In this document: piece after piece, positions 15,870-23,994 of the stretch
Layout of the letters: the number at the start of each line of letters is the position of its first letter
How positions within the stretch are numbered: the first letter of the stretch is position 1
Source of the DNA: CAYGAW01 sp964347945
Lineage (GTDB): Bacteria > Chloroflexota > Anaerolineae > UBA7937 > B3-Chlor
Assembly: GCA_964347945.1 (NCBI GenBank)
Contig: CAYGAW010000062.1
Location: 1-49,451, forward strand
DNA: 49,451 bases
Direction of reading: 5' to 3'
The notes under the pieces: generated by a model
The model's database searches: none
What the model was told of the DNA's origin: nothing
Seen by the model: the letters and a program-made list of their open reading frames with translations, nothing else
Translations under genes and position numbers: made by a program

Positions 15870-18800
15870 ATGTCGAGCAAGAAGTCGAACAGTGAGCATA
15901 TTGGCGCGGTGCTGGTCGTCGGCGGCGGTATTGGTGGCATGCAAGCTGCCCTTGATCTGGCTGAAGCGGGCATCAAGGTCTACCTGGTGGAGAGCAAGAG
16001 TGCCATCGGGGGGCATATGGCGCAGCTGGACAAGACTTTTCCCACCAACGACTGCGCCATGTGTATCATGTCTCCCAAGATGGTGGACGTCGGCCGTCAC
16101 ATCAATATCGACATCTTGACCAACACAGAGGTTCTTGCTGTGGATGGTGAAGCTGGCAACTTCACCGCCCGGCTGAAGATCAAACCCCGGTATGTTGATT
16201 TAGAGAAGTGTACAGGCTGCGGCGATTGTGCGAGCGTCTGTCCCATCCTCCTGCCTAATGAGTATGAGGAGGGGCTGACAACATGGCATGCCGCTCACCG
16301 CCTCTATCCGCAGGCGATCCCTCACGCCTTCGCCATTGAGAAGCAAGGTATTGCCCCCTGCCGCGACGCCTGCCCGACTGGACAGCGCGCCCAGGGATAC
16401 ATCGCACTCACAAGGGAAGGGCGGTACGACGAAGCTTTGCGAGTCATCAAAGAAGACAATCCCTTCCCCGCCATTTGTGGCCGCATCTGCAATCACCGGT
16501 GCGAGGATGCGTGCAACCGCGGCTTGATAGATGAGCCCGTCGCCATCGCCTCACTGAAACGCTTTGTGACCGACCAGGTCTACTCCAAGCCACGGGAAAC
16601 GGTGGAACCTGTGCCACGCACGCGTCGGGAGCGAATCGCAATCGTAGGCGCCGGGCCTGCCGGTCTTGCAGCCGCCCAAGACCTGGTCAAGCTGGGCTAC
16701 GGCGCTACGGTCTTCGAAGCCCTGCCGGTGGCGGGTGGGATGCTCCGCGTGGGCGTTCCTGAGTACCGTTTGCCGGCGGAATTGATCCAACGCGAAGTGG
16801 ACGATATTCTTGACCTGGGGGTGGAGCTAAGGCTCAATACTCGCATAGACAACCTCCAGCAGCTGGTAGACGAGGGGTACGACGCCATATTCTTGGCTGT
16901 AGGGGCTCATGAAGGCAAGAAGATGGCCATCCCCGGCGCGGATCTGGATGGTACCCTGATCAGCATCGCATTCTTGCGCGACGTTAGACTAGGTCGAGAA
17001 GTCAAACTGGGAAGAAAGGTGAGCGTGGTAGGGGGTGGTGACGTAGCCATAGACGCAGCTCGCACCGCCCTTCGTGTGGGAGTGGAAGAGGTTGTCATCG
17101 TCTACCGCCGCTCCGAAGCCGAGATGCCGTGCCGCCGCGAGGAGCTAGAGGCCGCCAAGGAAGAGGGCATCCGCTTCGAGTGGCTTACCAACCCGGTGCG
17201 AGTCCTTGGGGAGGAACAAGGGCGAGTATCGGGCATCGAGTGCATCGAGATGGAATTGGGCGAGCCCGACGAAAGCGGGCGCCGCCGACCCGTGCCAATC
17301 CCTGGCACCGAGCACGTGATCCCCATCGACAACGTGATCTTCTCCATTGGGCAGGCAGCAGGCCTCTCCTTCATCCCCGAAGACAGTCAAGTGGGCACAA
17401 CTTCCTGGGGCACCATCGTCGCCGATCCCGAGACACTGGCGTGTGAACGTGCAGGAGTCTTCGCCGGGGGGGATGCCATCAGCGGAACAGCATTTGTCAT
17501 CGAAGCGGTGGCTCACGGTCATCGCGCAGCGGATTCCATCCATCGCTATCTCAGCGGCGAGGGACTACCGCCACTTAAGCCTGAGCTCCCGGTCGTCGAA
17601 ATGGCTCCCGAAGAAGCCACTGCACGCATGCAGGAACTGAAGTTCTCTCGCCAGAGCCGCCTAGGGATGCCGGCATTACCTGCCGCTGAGCGCAGACTGA
17701 GTTTCGAGGAGGTGGAACTGGGCTATACAGAGGAGATGGCTCAGGAAGAGGCTGCGCGTTGCTTGCAGTGCGGCATCTGCTCCGAGTGCCTGGCTTGCGT
17801 CTACACCTGTCAGGCTGGCGCGGTGAACCACGAAGACACAGAGCAGATGAGGGAGATCGATGTAGGCGCTGTCATCCTGGTTCCTGGGTTCGAAGCCTAC
17901 AACGCTGAACTCTCGGAGGAGTTTGGACTGGGCAGGTATCCGAACGTCGTAACCAGCATTCAGTTTGAACGACTGCTCTCTGCGTCCGGCCCGACGGAAG
18001 GCCACGTGAAGCGTCCCTCTGATGGCGAGCGTCCGCGCAGGATAGCGTTCCTCCAGTGCATTGGATCTCGCGATCAGACCCATGACTACTGTTCATCAGT
18101 CTGTTGCATGTACGCCACGAAAGAAGCGATCATGGCCTGCGAGCATGAGCCGGACACCGAGATCCAGGTCTTCATGATGGACATGAGAGCATTCGGAAAG
18201 GGATATCTCGACTACTACCGCCAGGCCCAGGAGAACTACGGGATCAAGTACACCTACTGTCGTATCTCCGCGCTGAAAGAGGATCCTGCTTCAAAGAACC
18301 TGCTCGTGAGGTACTATACTGATGACGGAATGCTGCAGGAAGAGAGCTTCGATCTCGTCGTCCTGTCCGTCGGAATGGAGATGTCACCCGAGGTCAGGAA
18401 GCTGGGGTGGGACCTGGGAATCGAGCTGGATGAGTATGGCTTCTGCAGCACACCCGCATTCCAGCCCCTGGAGAGCAGTCGGCCGGGAATCTTCGCCTGT
18501 GGTCCGTTCGTCGAACCCAAAGACATCCCAGAGACGGTGGTGGAGGCCAGCGCGGCGGCGAGCGGTGCGGAGAGCCTACTAGCCGCAGTCAGGGGAACGC
18601 TGACCGCAGGTAGAGACTATCCACCAGAGCGCGACGTATCTCAACAGGAGCCACGCATAGGAGTCTTTGTCTGCCACTGTGGTTCCAACATTGGCGGTTT
18701 CCTTGATGTGCCTGCGGTCGCGGAATACGCGAAGACCCTGCCCCATGTAGTCCACGCCGAAGACAACCTTTACACCTGCTCACAGGATTCCGTTGAGCTG

Positions 18801-20339
18801 ATCAAGGAGCGTATCGCCGAGCATGACCTCAATAGGGTGGTCGTGGCCTCCTGCACGCCTCACACCCACGAGCCGATGTTCCAGGACACCATTCGCCAGG
18901 CTGGCTTGAATGAGCACCTCTTCGAGATGGCGAATATCCGCAATCAGTGCTCGTGGGTGCATTCTCATGACTGGGACAAGGCCACCGAAAAGGCCAAGGA
19001 GTTGGTGCGCATGTCGGTTGCCAGGGCAGCGCTTCTGGAGCCTCTGCACAAGGTCGACCTGCCTTTGCACCATTCCGCTTTGGTCATCGGCGGCGGAGTC
19101 GCTGGCATGAACGCAGCTCTATCTTTGGCCGAGCAAGGTTTTCCGGTACATCTGGTTGAGCGCGCGGAGGAGTTGGGTGGGAACTTGCGCCGCGTTCACT
19201 ATACCCTTGATGACCTGGACCCCCAAGCCTACCTGCAAGACCTGGTTGGCCAAGTCGAGGGTCACGGACTCATCACCGTTCACAAGGAAACGAGCCTGAA
19301 AACCACATCGGGCTTCATCGGCAACTTCACGTCGAGGCTAGTAGTCAACGGTTCTGAGAAAACGGTGGAGCACGGCGTAGTCATTGTGGCTACTGGAGGT
19401 CAAGAATACCGGGGAGATGAGTACCTCTACGGTCAGGATGATCGGGTGGTCACCCAGCAAGAGTTTGAACAGCGGGCGGCGGGAGCCCCGGAAGAGATAG
19501 CCAAGCTGCAGAATGTGGTCATGATCCTGTGCGTAGGCCCTGGTACCCAGTATTGTAGCCGTGTCTGCTGTGCAGGGGCGGTCAAGAACGCTCTCAAGAT
19601 CAAGCAACTCAACCCTAGCGCCAACGTCCAGATTCTATACAGGGATATTAGAACCTACGGCTTCCAGGAGAGACACTACCATGAGGCTCTCGAAAAGGGC
19701 GTTATCTTCACTCGCTATGATGATACTAGGCTCCCGCAAGTAACCCGAGCTGGTGATCTGGAGGTGAGATTCTGGGAGTGGGCTCTGGAAGAGGAGATGG
19801 TTGTCAAGCCGGACCTCCTGATCCTCAATACAGGTGTCGTTGCTGCGGAGGGGGCGCGAGAACTGGCGTCCGTTCTCAAGGTACCGTGCAGTCTGGATGA
19901 CTTCTTCTTGGAGGCACATATCAAGCTGCGGCCGGTGGACTTCGTCACCGAGGGTATGTTCATGGCCGGCTCCGCTCATTATCCCAAGTTCCTGGAGGAA
20001 TCCATCGTCCAGGCGCAGGCGGCGGCAGCGCGGGCAGCGACGATACTCAGCAAGGAAACACTAAGCGCGGGCGGAGTAGTGGCTGTGGTCGACAATGACA
20101 AGTGCACTGGTTGCCTCACCTGTGTCCGCGTTTGCCCGTACAATGTCCCAGTAATCAACCCGTCTCTGATGGGCACGGGTGGTATCCTGGGGGCGGCCCA
20201 GATCGAAATGGCGGCCTGTCAGGGTTGCGGCACGTGTGCGGCCGAGTGCCCGGCCAAAGCGATTCAATTGATGCACTATACCGATGCCCAGGTAACGGCG
20301 GAGGAGAGAGCACTACTCCAAGAGCTACCCGTCGCCTGA
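15870..20339 (+). CDS. hdrA: HdrA-GltD-HdrA fusion flavoprotein, electron-bifurcation hub
   Basis: The 1489-residue protein carries two HdrA modules. In the first, an FAD Rossmann motif (GGGIGGM, 18-24), C62/C65 and a [4Fe-4S] motif (CTGCGDCASVCP, 114-125) run up to about 158 (YPQAIPHAFAIEK). There an NfnB/GltD-like module is inserted (about 160-625), with its own cysteine-rich N-terminal segment (164-215), FAD motif GAGPAG at 260-265 and NAD(P) motif GGGDVA at 388-393. The HdrA sequence then resumes with CLQCGICSECLACVYTC (631-647) and CSSVCC (741-746). The second HdrA (about 925-1489) has VCHCGSNIGG, GGGVAGM (1074-1080), CSRVCC and two C-terminal ferredoxin motifs (1412-1423, 1450-1461). 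By family knowledge HdrA bifurcates electrons at flavin; the GltD module implies an NAD(P)H route. Partners nearby are MvhD and HdrCB. Confidence 0.93.
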   Translation: MSSKKSNSEHIGAVLVVGGGIGGMQAALDLAEAGIKVYLVESKSAIGGHMAQLDKTFPTNDCAMCIMSPKMVDVGRHINIDILTNTEVLAVDGEAGNFTARLKIKPRYVDLEKCTGCGDCASVCPILLPNEYEEGLTTWHAAHRLYPQAIPHAFAIEKQGIAPCRDACPTGQRAQGYIALTREGRYDEALRVIKEDNPFPAICGRICNHRCEDACNRGLIDEPVAIASLKRFVTDQVYSKPRETVEPVPRTRRERIAIVGAGPAGLAAAQDLVKLGYGATVFEALPVAGGMLRVGVPEYRLPAELIQREVDDILDLGVELRLNTRIDNLQQLVDEGYDAIFLAVGAHEGKKMAIPGADLDGTLISIAFLRDVRLGREVKLGRKVSVVGGGDVAIDAARTALRVGVEEVVIVYRRSEAEMPCRREELEAAKEEGIRFEWLTNPVRVLGEEQGRVSGIECIEMELGEPDESGRRRPVPIPGTEHVIPIDNVIFSIGQAAGLSFIPEDSQVGTTSWGTIVADPETLACERAGVFAGGDAISGTAFVIEAVAHGHRAADSIHRYLSGEGLPPLKPELPVVEMAPEEATARMQELKFSRQSRLGMPALPAAERRLSFEEVELGYTEEMAQEEAARCLQCGICSECLACVYTCQAGAVNHEDTEQMREIDVGAVILVPGFEAYNAELSEEFGLGRYPNVVTSIQFERLLSASGPTEGHVKRPSDGERPRRIAFLQCIGSRDQTHDYCSSVCCMYATKEAIMACEHEPDTEIQVFMMDMRAFGKGYLDYYRQAQENYGIKYTYCRISALKEDPASKNLLVRYYTDDGMLQEESFDLVVLSVGMEMSPEVRKLGWDLGIELDEYGFCSTPAFQPLESSRPGIFACGPFVEPKDIPETVVEASAAASGAESLLAAVRGTLTAGRDYPPERDVSQQEPRIGVFVCHCGSNIGGFLDVPAVAEYAKTLPHVVHAEDNLYTCSQDSVELIKERIAEHDLNRVVVASCTPHTHEPMFQDTIRQAGLNEHLFEMANIRNQCSWVHSHDWDKATEKAKELVRMSVARAALLEPLHKVDLPLHHSALVIGGGVAGMNAALSLAEQGFPVHLVERAEELGGNLRRVHYTLDDLDPQAYLQDLVGQVEGHGLITVHKETSLKTTSGFIGNFTSRLVVNGSEKTVEHGVVIVATGGQEYRGDEYLYGQDDRVVTQQEFEQRAAGAPEEIAKLQNVVMILCVGPGTQYCSRVCCAGAVKNALKIKQLNPSANVQILYRDIRTYGFQERHYHEALEKGVIFTRYDDTRLPQVTRAGDLEVRFWEWALEEEMVVKPDLLILNTGVVAAEGARELASVLKVPCSLDDFFLEAHIKLRPVDFVTEGMFMAGSAHYPKFLEESIVQAQAAAARAATILSKETLSAGGVVAVVDNDKCTGCLTCVRVCPYNVPVINPSLMGTGGILGAAQIEMAACQGCGTCAAECPAKAIQLMHYTDAQVTAEERALLQELPVA

Positions 20340-20352
20340 TCGGAGGTTGGGA

Positions 20353-20778
20353 ATGAGCGAGTTCGAACCCGAAATCGTCGCTTTCTGCTGTCACTACTGC
20401 GCCTATGCCGCGGCGGATCTGGCGGGTTCTCTCCGCCTTCAGTACCCACCCAATCTCAAAGTCATTCGGCTACCTTGCACTGGCAAGCTGGACACTCTGC
20501 ACGTTCTCAAGGCCTTCGAGGAGGGAGCCGACGGCGTCATGGTGGCTGGTTGACTAATCGGAGACTGCCATTACCTGGAAGGTAATGTAAGAGCAGAGCG
20601 CAGAGTCAGATATGTGAAAGGTCTCCTGGACGAGATTGGCCTGGGAGCCGACCGCCTGGAGATGCACTTCATCTCTTCGGCGATGGGTCGAGAATTCGCG
20701 GAGATTACGACCGAGATGACCGGTCGAATCAGGGAACTGGGCCCAAGCCCACTACGAGAAAGAGGAAGCGCACCATGA
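20353..20778 (+). CDS. mvhD: MvhD/FrhD-like delta subunit, selenocysteine-containing
   Basis: MvhD carries electrons between hydrogenase (or another donor) and HdrA. The frame from ATG 20353 hits TGA at 20551-20553 but continues in frame to TGA 20776-20778 with unmistakable MvhD sequence on both sides: FCCHYCAYAAADLAG, RLPCTGKLD, GADGVMVAG, then [TGA] LIGDCHYLEGN and KGLLDEIGLGADRLEM. The TGA stands where most homologues have Cys (AGC-x-x-GDCHY), so residue 67 is read as selenocysteine, giving a 141-residue protein of normal length. A perfect SECIS-like hairpin follows. The real stop overlaps the metV start (ATGA). Sec in this family is known from methanogen VhuD and has been predicted in bacteria. 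Automated calling would truncate it at 66 residues. Confidence 0.92.
20551..20596 (+). promoter_or_regulatory. Bacterial SECIS element in mvhD
   Basis: Fifteen bases after the in-frame UGA, CATTACC (20569-20575) and GGTAATG (20581-20587) form a perfect 7-bp stem around the pentaloop UGGAA, with G at loop position 2. A lower helix CTGC/GCAG (20565-20568 with 20593-20596) can stack below a 5-nt bulge. Position, size and loop G agree with the SelB-binding SECIS geometry of E. coli fdhF-type selenoprotein genes. Confidence 0.85.
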
Positions 20779-21446
20779 TCGTAGGTGAACAAAAACCCCT
20801 AGAAGAGCTCAAGGAGATTGTCGCCGACTGCGAGAGCATACTCATTCTCGGATGCGGCACCTGTGTTACCGTTTGCTTCGCAGGCGGCGAGAAGGAAGTG
20901 GGCGTCCTAGCTTCCGCCCTGCGCATGGCCACCAAGATCAACGGCCAGGAGAAGGCGTTTGACGAGGCCACCGTGCAAAGGCAGTGCGAATGGGAGTTTC
21001 TGGATGTCATCGGGGATCAGATAGCCAATCATGATTTGGTTCTATCCATGGCCTGCGGCATCGGCGTCCAAGCGATTGTGGAGCGTTTCCCGGAGGCCAA
21101 CGTAGCTCCAGCCGTGAATACCACCTTTCTCGGGCTGCCGGAGGAGCATGGTCTGTGGACCGAGCGTTGCGCTGCCTGTGGCGAATGCGTCCTTCACCGC
21201 ACAGCAGGCATTTGTCCCATCGCCCGATGTGCCAAGAGCCTGCTCAATGGGCCCTGCGGAGGTTCGCAGAACGGAGAGTGCGAGATAGACCCGGAGGTTC
21301 CCTGCGCCTGGCAACTGATCTACGATCGCTTGAAGGCCCAAGGCCGACTGGATGCAATGGTAGAGATCATTCCCGTCAAGGACTGGTCAACCAGCCGAGA
21401 CGGCGGCCCGCGCAGACTTCTGAGAGAGGACCTCCGCACAGAGTGA
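20775..21446 (+). CDS. metV: MetV-type subunit of methylene-THF reductase, copy 1
   Basis: The 223-residue protein belongs to the MetV (methylene-THF reductase C-terminal-like, cysteine-rich) family that links MetF to Hdr-type electron carriers in acetogens. The N-terminal GCGTCVTVC gives C27, C30 and C34. The C-terminal half has RCAACGEC, GICPIARCAKSLLNGPCGG and GECEID motifs likely to bind zinc or Fe-S clusters. Its start overlaps the mvhD stop (ATGA), indicating coupled translation and a shared complex. Its metF partner is probably the gene at 25913, separated from it by the hydrogenase and kinase genes. Confidence 0.9.
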   Translation: MIVGEQKPLEELKEIVADCESILILGCGTCVTVCFAGGEKEVGVLASALRMATKINGQEKAFDEATVQRQCEWEFLDVIGDQIANHDLVLSMACGIGVQAIVERFPEANVAPAVNTTFLGLPEEHGLWTERCAACGECVLHRTAGICPIARCAKSLLNGPCGGSQNGECEIDPEVPCAWQLIYDRLKAQGRLDAMVEIIPVKDWSTSRDGGPRRLLREDLRTE

Positions 21447-21473
21447 CACTGGCGAAAGCGAGAGATCTATCAT

Positions 21474-22358
21474 ATGCCAAGGTCAGAAACTAGGGAATAC
21501 CCTCTTCTCTGGCTCCAAGGAGGCGCATGTACCGGCTGTTCCGTGTCCTTGCTCAACTCCGTGAGTCCGAGCGCCAGGAATGTCTTGGTCGACGAGATGA
21601 TCCCCGGCAAGCATATCAATATGCGGTTCCATAGCACCATAATGGCTGGGGTTGGCGATCCCGCGATCGCAGAACTGGAGCGGACGCGGGACGAGGCGAG
21701 TGGAGCCTATCTGCTGGTGGTGGAAGGCTCAGTGCCCCTGGGAGCCGATGGCGTCTATGGTGTGATCGGCGAGCACAACGGCAAGGGAATCCCTATGCAT
21801 GCATGGGTGAAATCTCTTGCCCCTGACGCCCTGGCGGTTGTCGCCGTGGGCACCTGTGCAGCCTTTGGAGGGATCCCAGCGGGGGCGCCCAATCCCACAG
21901 AGTCAGTGAGTGTAGAGGAGGTGTTCTCCTCCGAGGGAATCCCTACTCCCTTGATCAACGTTCCGGGCTGTCCCCCTCACCCTGACTGGTTTGTCGGGAC
22001 CATAGCCAGTGTGTTGCTGCAAGGGCTGCCCAAGGAGAGCGACTTGGACGAGTATGTGCGACCCAAGGCATTCTACGGGCAGCTGATACACGAGAATTGT
22101 CCGCGAAGAGCATACTTCGATGAAGGCAAATTCGCCAAGAAGCTCAGCGATCCATACTGCCTCTACGAATTGGGGTGCAAGGGGCCCGTGACCCACGCCG
22201 ATTGTCCCACTCGCCTTTGGAACCATGGAGTGAATTGGTGCGTGGGCAGCGGTGCGCCATGCATAGGATGCGTGGAACCCGCCTTCCCAGATGTGGTTGC
22301 ACCTGTCTACGAGAAGATCACGGACGAAGCCCTGCCCAACATCGGTGCAGAAGAATAG
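21474..22358 (+). CDS. NiFe hydrogenase small subunit without Tat signal
   Basis: The 294-residue electron-transfer subunit has proximal-cluster cysteines C19 and C22 (LQGGACTGCSVSLLN) and VGTCAAFGGIPAG and NVPGCPPHPDWFVGT blocks. The C-terminal YGQLIHENCPRRAYFDEG, LGCKGPVTHADCP and PCIGCVEPAFPD motifs house medial and distal clusters. These motifs resemble group 1 uptake-type enzymes rather than the MvhG type. Unlike most group 1 enzymes it has no twin-arginine leader and no cytochrome b gene follows, so I infer a cytoplasmic enzyme. It lies 28 bases after metV. Subgroup assignment needs phylogeny. Confidence 0.9.
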   Translation: MPRSETREYPLLWLQGGACTGCSVSLLNSVSPSARNVLVDEMIPGKHINMRFHSTIMAGVGDPAIAELERTRDEASGAYLLVVEGSVPLGADGVYGVIGEHNGKGIPMHAWVKSLAPDALAVVAVGTCAAFGGIPAGAPNPTESVSVEEVFSSEGIPTPLINVPGCPPHPDWFVGTIASVLLQGLPKESDLDEYVRPKAFYGQLIHENCPRRAYFDEGKFAKKLSDPYCLYELGCKGPVTHADCPTRLWNHGVNWCVGSGAPCIGCVEPAFPDVVAPVYEKITDEALPNIGAEE

Positions 22359-22368
22359 GTACGATGAC

Positions 22369-23928
22369 ATGGCCACGATAACCATTGATCCCATCACCCG
22401 TATAGAAGGACATCTCAAGATCGAAGCTGTAGTGGAAGACGGCGAGGTCAAAGATGCCAGGAGCAGTGGCACTCTGTTTCGAGGTTTCGAGCTCATCCTG
22501 CGCGGCAGAGATCCCCGTGATGCCTCTCAATTGACACAGCGCATCTGCGGTGTCTGTCCACAGGTTCACGCCACAGCATCCGTCCTGTGTCTCGACAGTG
22601 CCTTCGGGATCGCCGATAAGATCACTGATAACGGAAGGCTCATCCGCAACCTCTTATTAGGCGCGAACTACCTTCAGTCGCACATATTGCACTTCTACCA
22701 CTTGGCAGCTCTGGATTATGTGGATGTCACCAGGGTAGCCGACTATGAGGGTCACAATCCCGCCTTGAACTCCATCAAGAGATTCATCTCGCGTGGCCAG
22801 TTGGGACCCTTTGTGCCCCGGTATGAGGGAGACTACCGCTTGCCCGGCGAGGTGGATCAGGCCGCCACAGCGCACTATGTAGAGGCTCTGGACATCCGGC
22901 GGAAGGCCCAGGAGATGCTGGCCCTCTTCGGCGGCAAGATGCCGCACAATTGCGCCACCGTGGCGGGAGGAGTAACGGAGCATCCCACCGTAGACAAGAT
23001 AGCGTCCTTCCTTTGGAGGCTGAATGAGATCAGGGACTTCATCGATAATACCTACATTCCCGATGTGCTGGCCGTGGCCGACTCGTACGCTGACTACTTC
23101 CAAGTAGGCGCAGGCTGCGGCAATCTGATGGCATATGGGGTCTTTGACCTAGACGGGAGAGACCCAGAGTATCTGCAAAGAAAGCGACTCTTGCACTCCG
23201 GGACCGTCTCCTCAAATCTACAGCTGGGAGACGTGGAGCCCGGCCGAATCGCGGAGTACGTGAAGCATTCATGGTTCGACGATTCCAGTACCGGGCGATA
23301 TCCAGGAGAAGGCGAGACCGCGCCCACACCGGGAAAGAACGGAGCCTACTCTTGGCTGAAGGCCCCCCGGTACAACGGGCAGCCCTACGAAGTAGGCCCT
23401 CTGGCACGCATGGTCGTCAACTATGCGGCTGGGGATCCCACCGTCACCGAGTTGGTGGATACAGTCTTGTCCAGGTTCAATGCCGGACCAGAAGCTCTCT
23501 TCTCTGTGCTGGGACGCCATGCTGCGAGGGCCCTCGAATGCAAGTACGTAGCTGATTCCATGGCCGACTGGGTATTGCAGCTTGAGCCTGGTGAACCAGT
23601 GTACACCGGGTATACCATTCCAGAGAGGGCATCAGGCATGGGGCTGGTGTGCGGTCCACGCGGCGCTCTGGGACACTGGATTCAGATCGAAGACCAGAAG
23701 ATCGCCAACTATCAGTGCGTTGTGCCCACCACCTGGAACGCTTCGCCCAGAGATGACCAAGGAGAGCCGGGCCCCATTGAACAGGCACTCATCGGCACGA
23801 AGGTGAAGGACCAGGCTAACCCCTTCGAGATTGTGCGCATTGTGCGCAGCTTCGACCCGTGCCTCGCCTGCGCCGTGCACATTATCACGCCGAAGGGCAA
23901 CGACCTGGGACGTTTCAGGATAGCCTGA
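22369..23928 (+). CDS. NiFe hydrogenase large subunit
   Basis: The 519-residue catalytic subunit holds both Ni-binding motifs: RICGVCPQVHAT near the N terminus and DPCLACAVH near the C terminus. After that histidine a 15-residue tail (ITPKGNDLGRFRIA at its end) should be removed by the maturation protease, a candidate for which lies at 31831. The start at 22369 (MATITIDPITRIEGH) fits the family; a longer upstream frame overlaps the small-subunit gene and is unlikely. DPCLACAVH is typical of group 1 enzymes. It probably oxidises or evolves H2 in exchange with the neighbouring Hdr/Met proteins. Confidence 0.93.
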   Translation: MATITIDPITRIEGHLKIEAVVEDGEVKDARSSGTLFRGFELILRGRDPRDASQLTQRICGVCPQVHATASVLCLDSAFGIADKITDNGRLIRNLLLGANYLQSHILHFYHLAALDYVDVTRVADYEGHNPALNSIKRFISRGQLGPFVPRYEGDYRLPGEVDQAATAHYVEALDIRRKAQEMLALFGGKMPHNCATVAGGVTEHPTVDKIASFLWRLNEIRDFIDNTYIPDVLAVADSYADYFQVGAGCGNLMAYGVFDLDGRDPEYLQRKRLLHSGTVSSNLQLGDVEPGRIAEYVKHSWFDDSSTGRYPGEGETAPTPGKNGAYSWLKAPRYNGQPYEVGPLARMVVNYAAGDPTVTELVDTVLSRFNAGPEALFSVLGRHAARALECKYVADSMADWVLQLEPGEPVYTGYTIPERASGMGLVCGPRGALGHWIQIEDQKIANYQCVVPTTWNASPRDDQGEPGPIEQALIGTKVKDQANPFEIVRIVRSFDPCLACAVHIITPKGNDLGRFRIA

Positions 23929-23994
23929 CGATTTCATCCCAGCATCGAGTAACGTGTACTGTCGGGCGTTCGCGCTCAAGAGGATTGTGCGAAC

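Noticed and set aside
20551..20553. In-frame TGA in mvhD as a nonsense mutation or frameshift
   Set aside because: The family sequence continues in the same frame on both sides, the TGA replaces a conserved Cys, a SECIS-like hairpin follows, and the real stop overlaps metV. Selenocysteine explains all of this.
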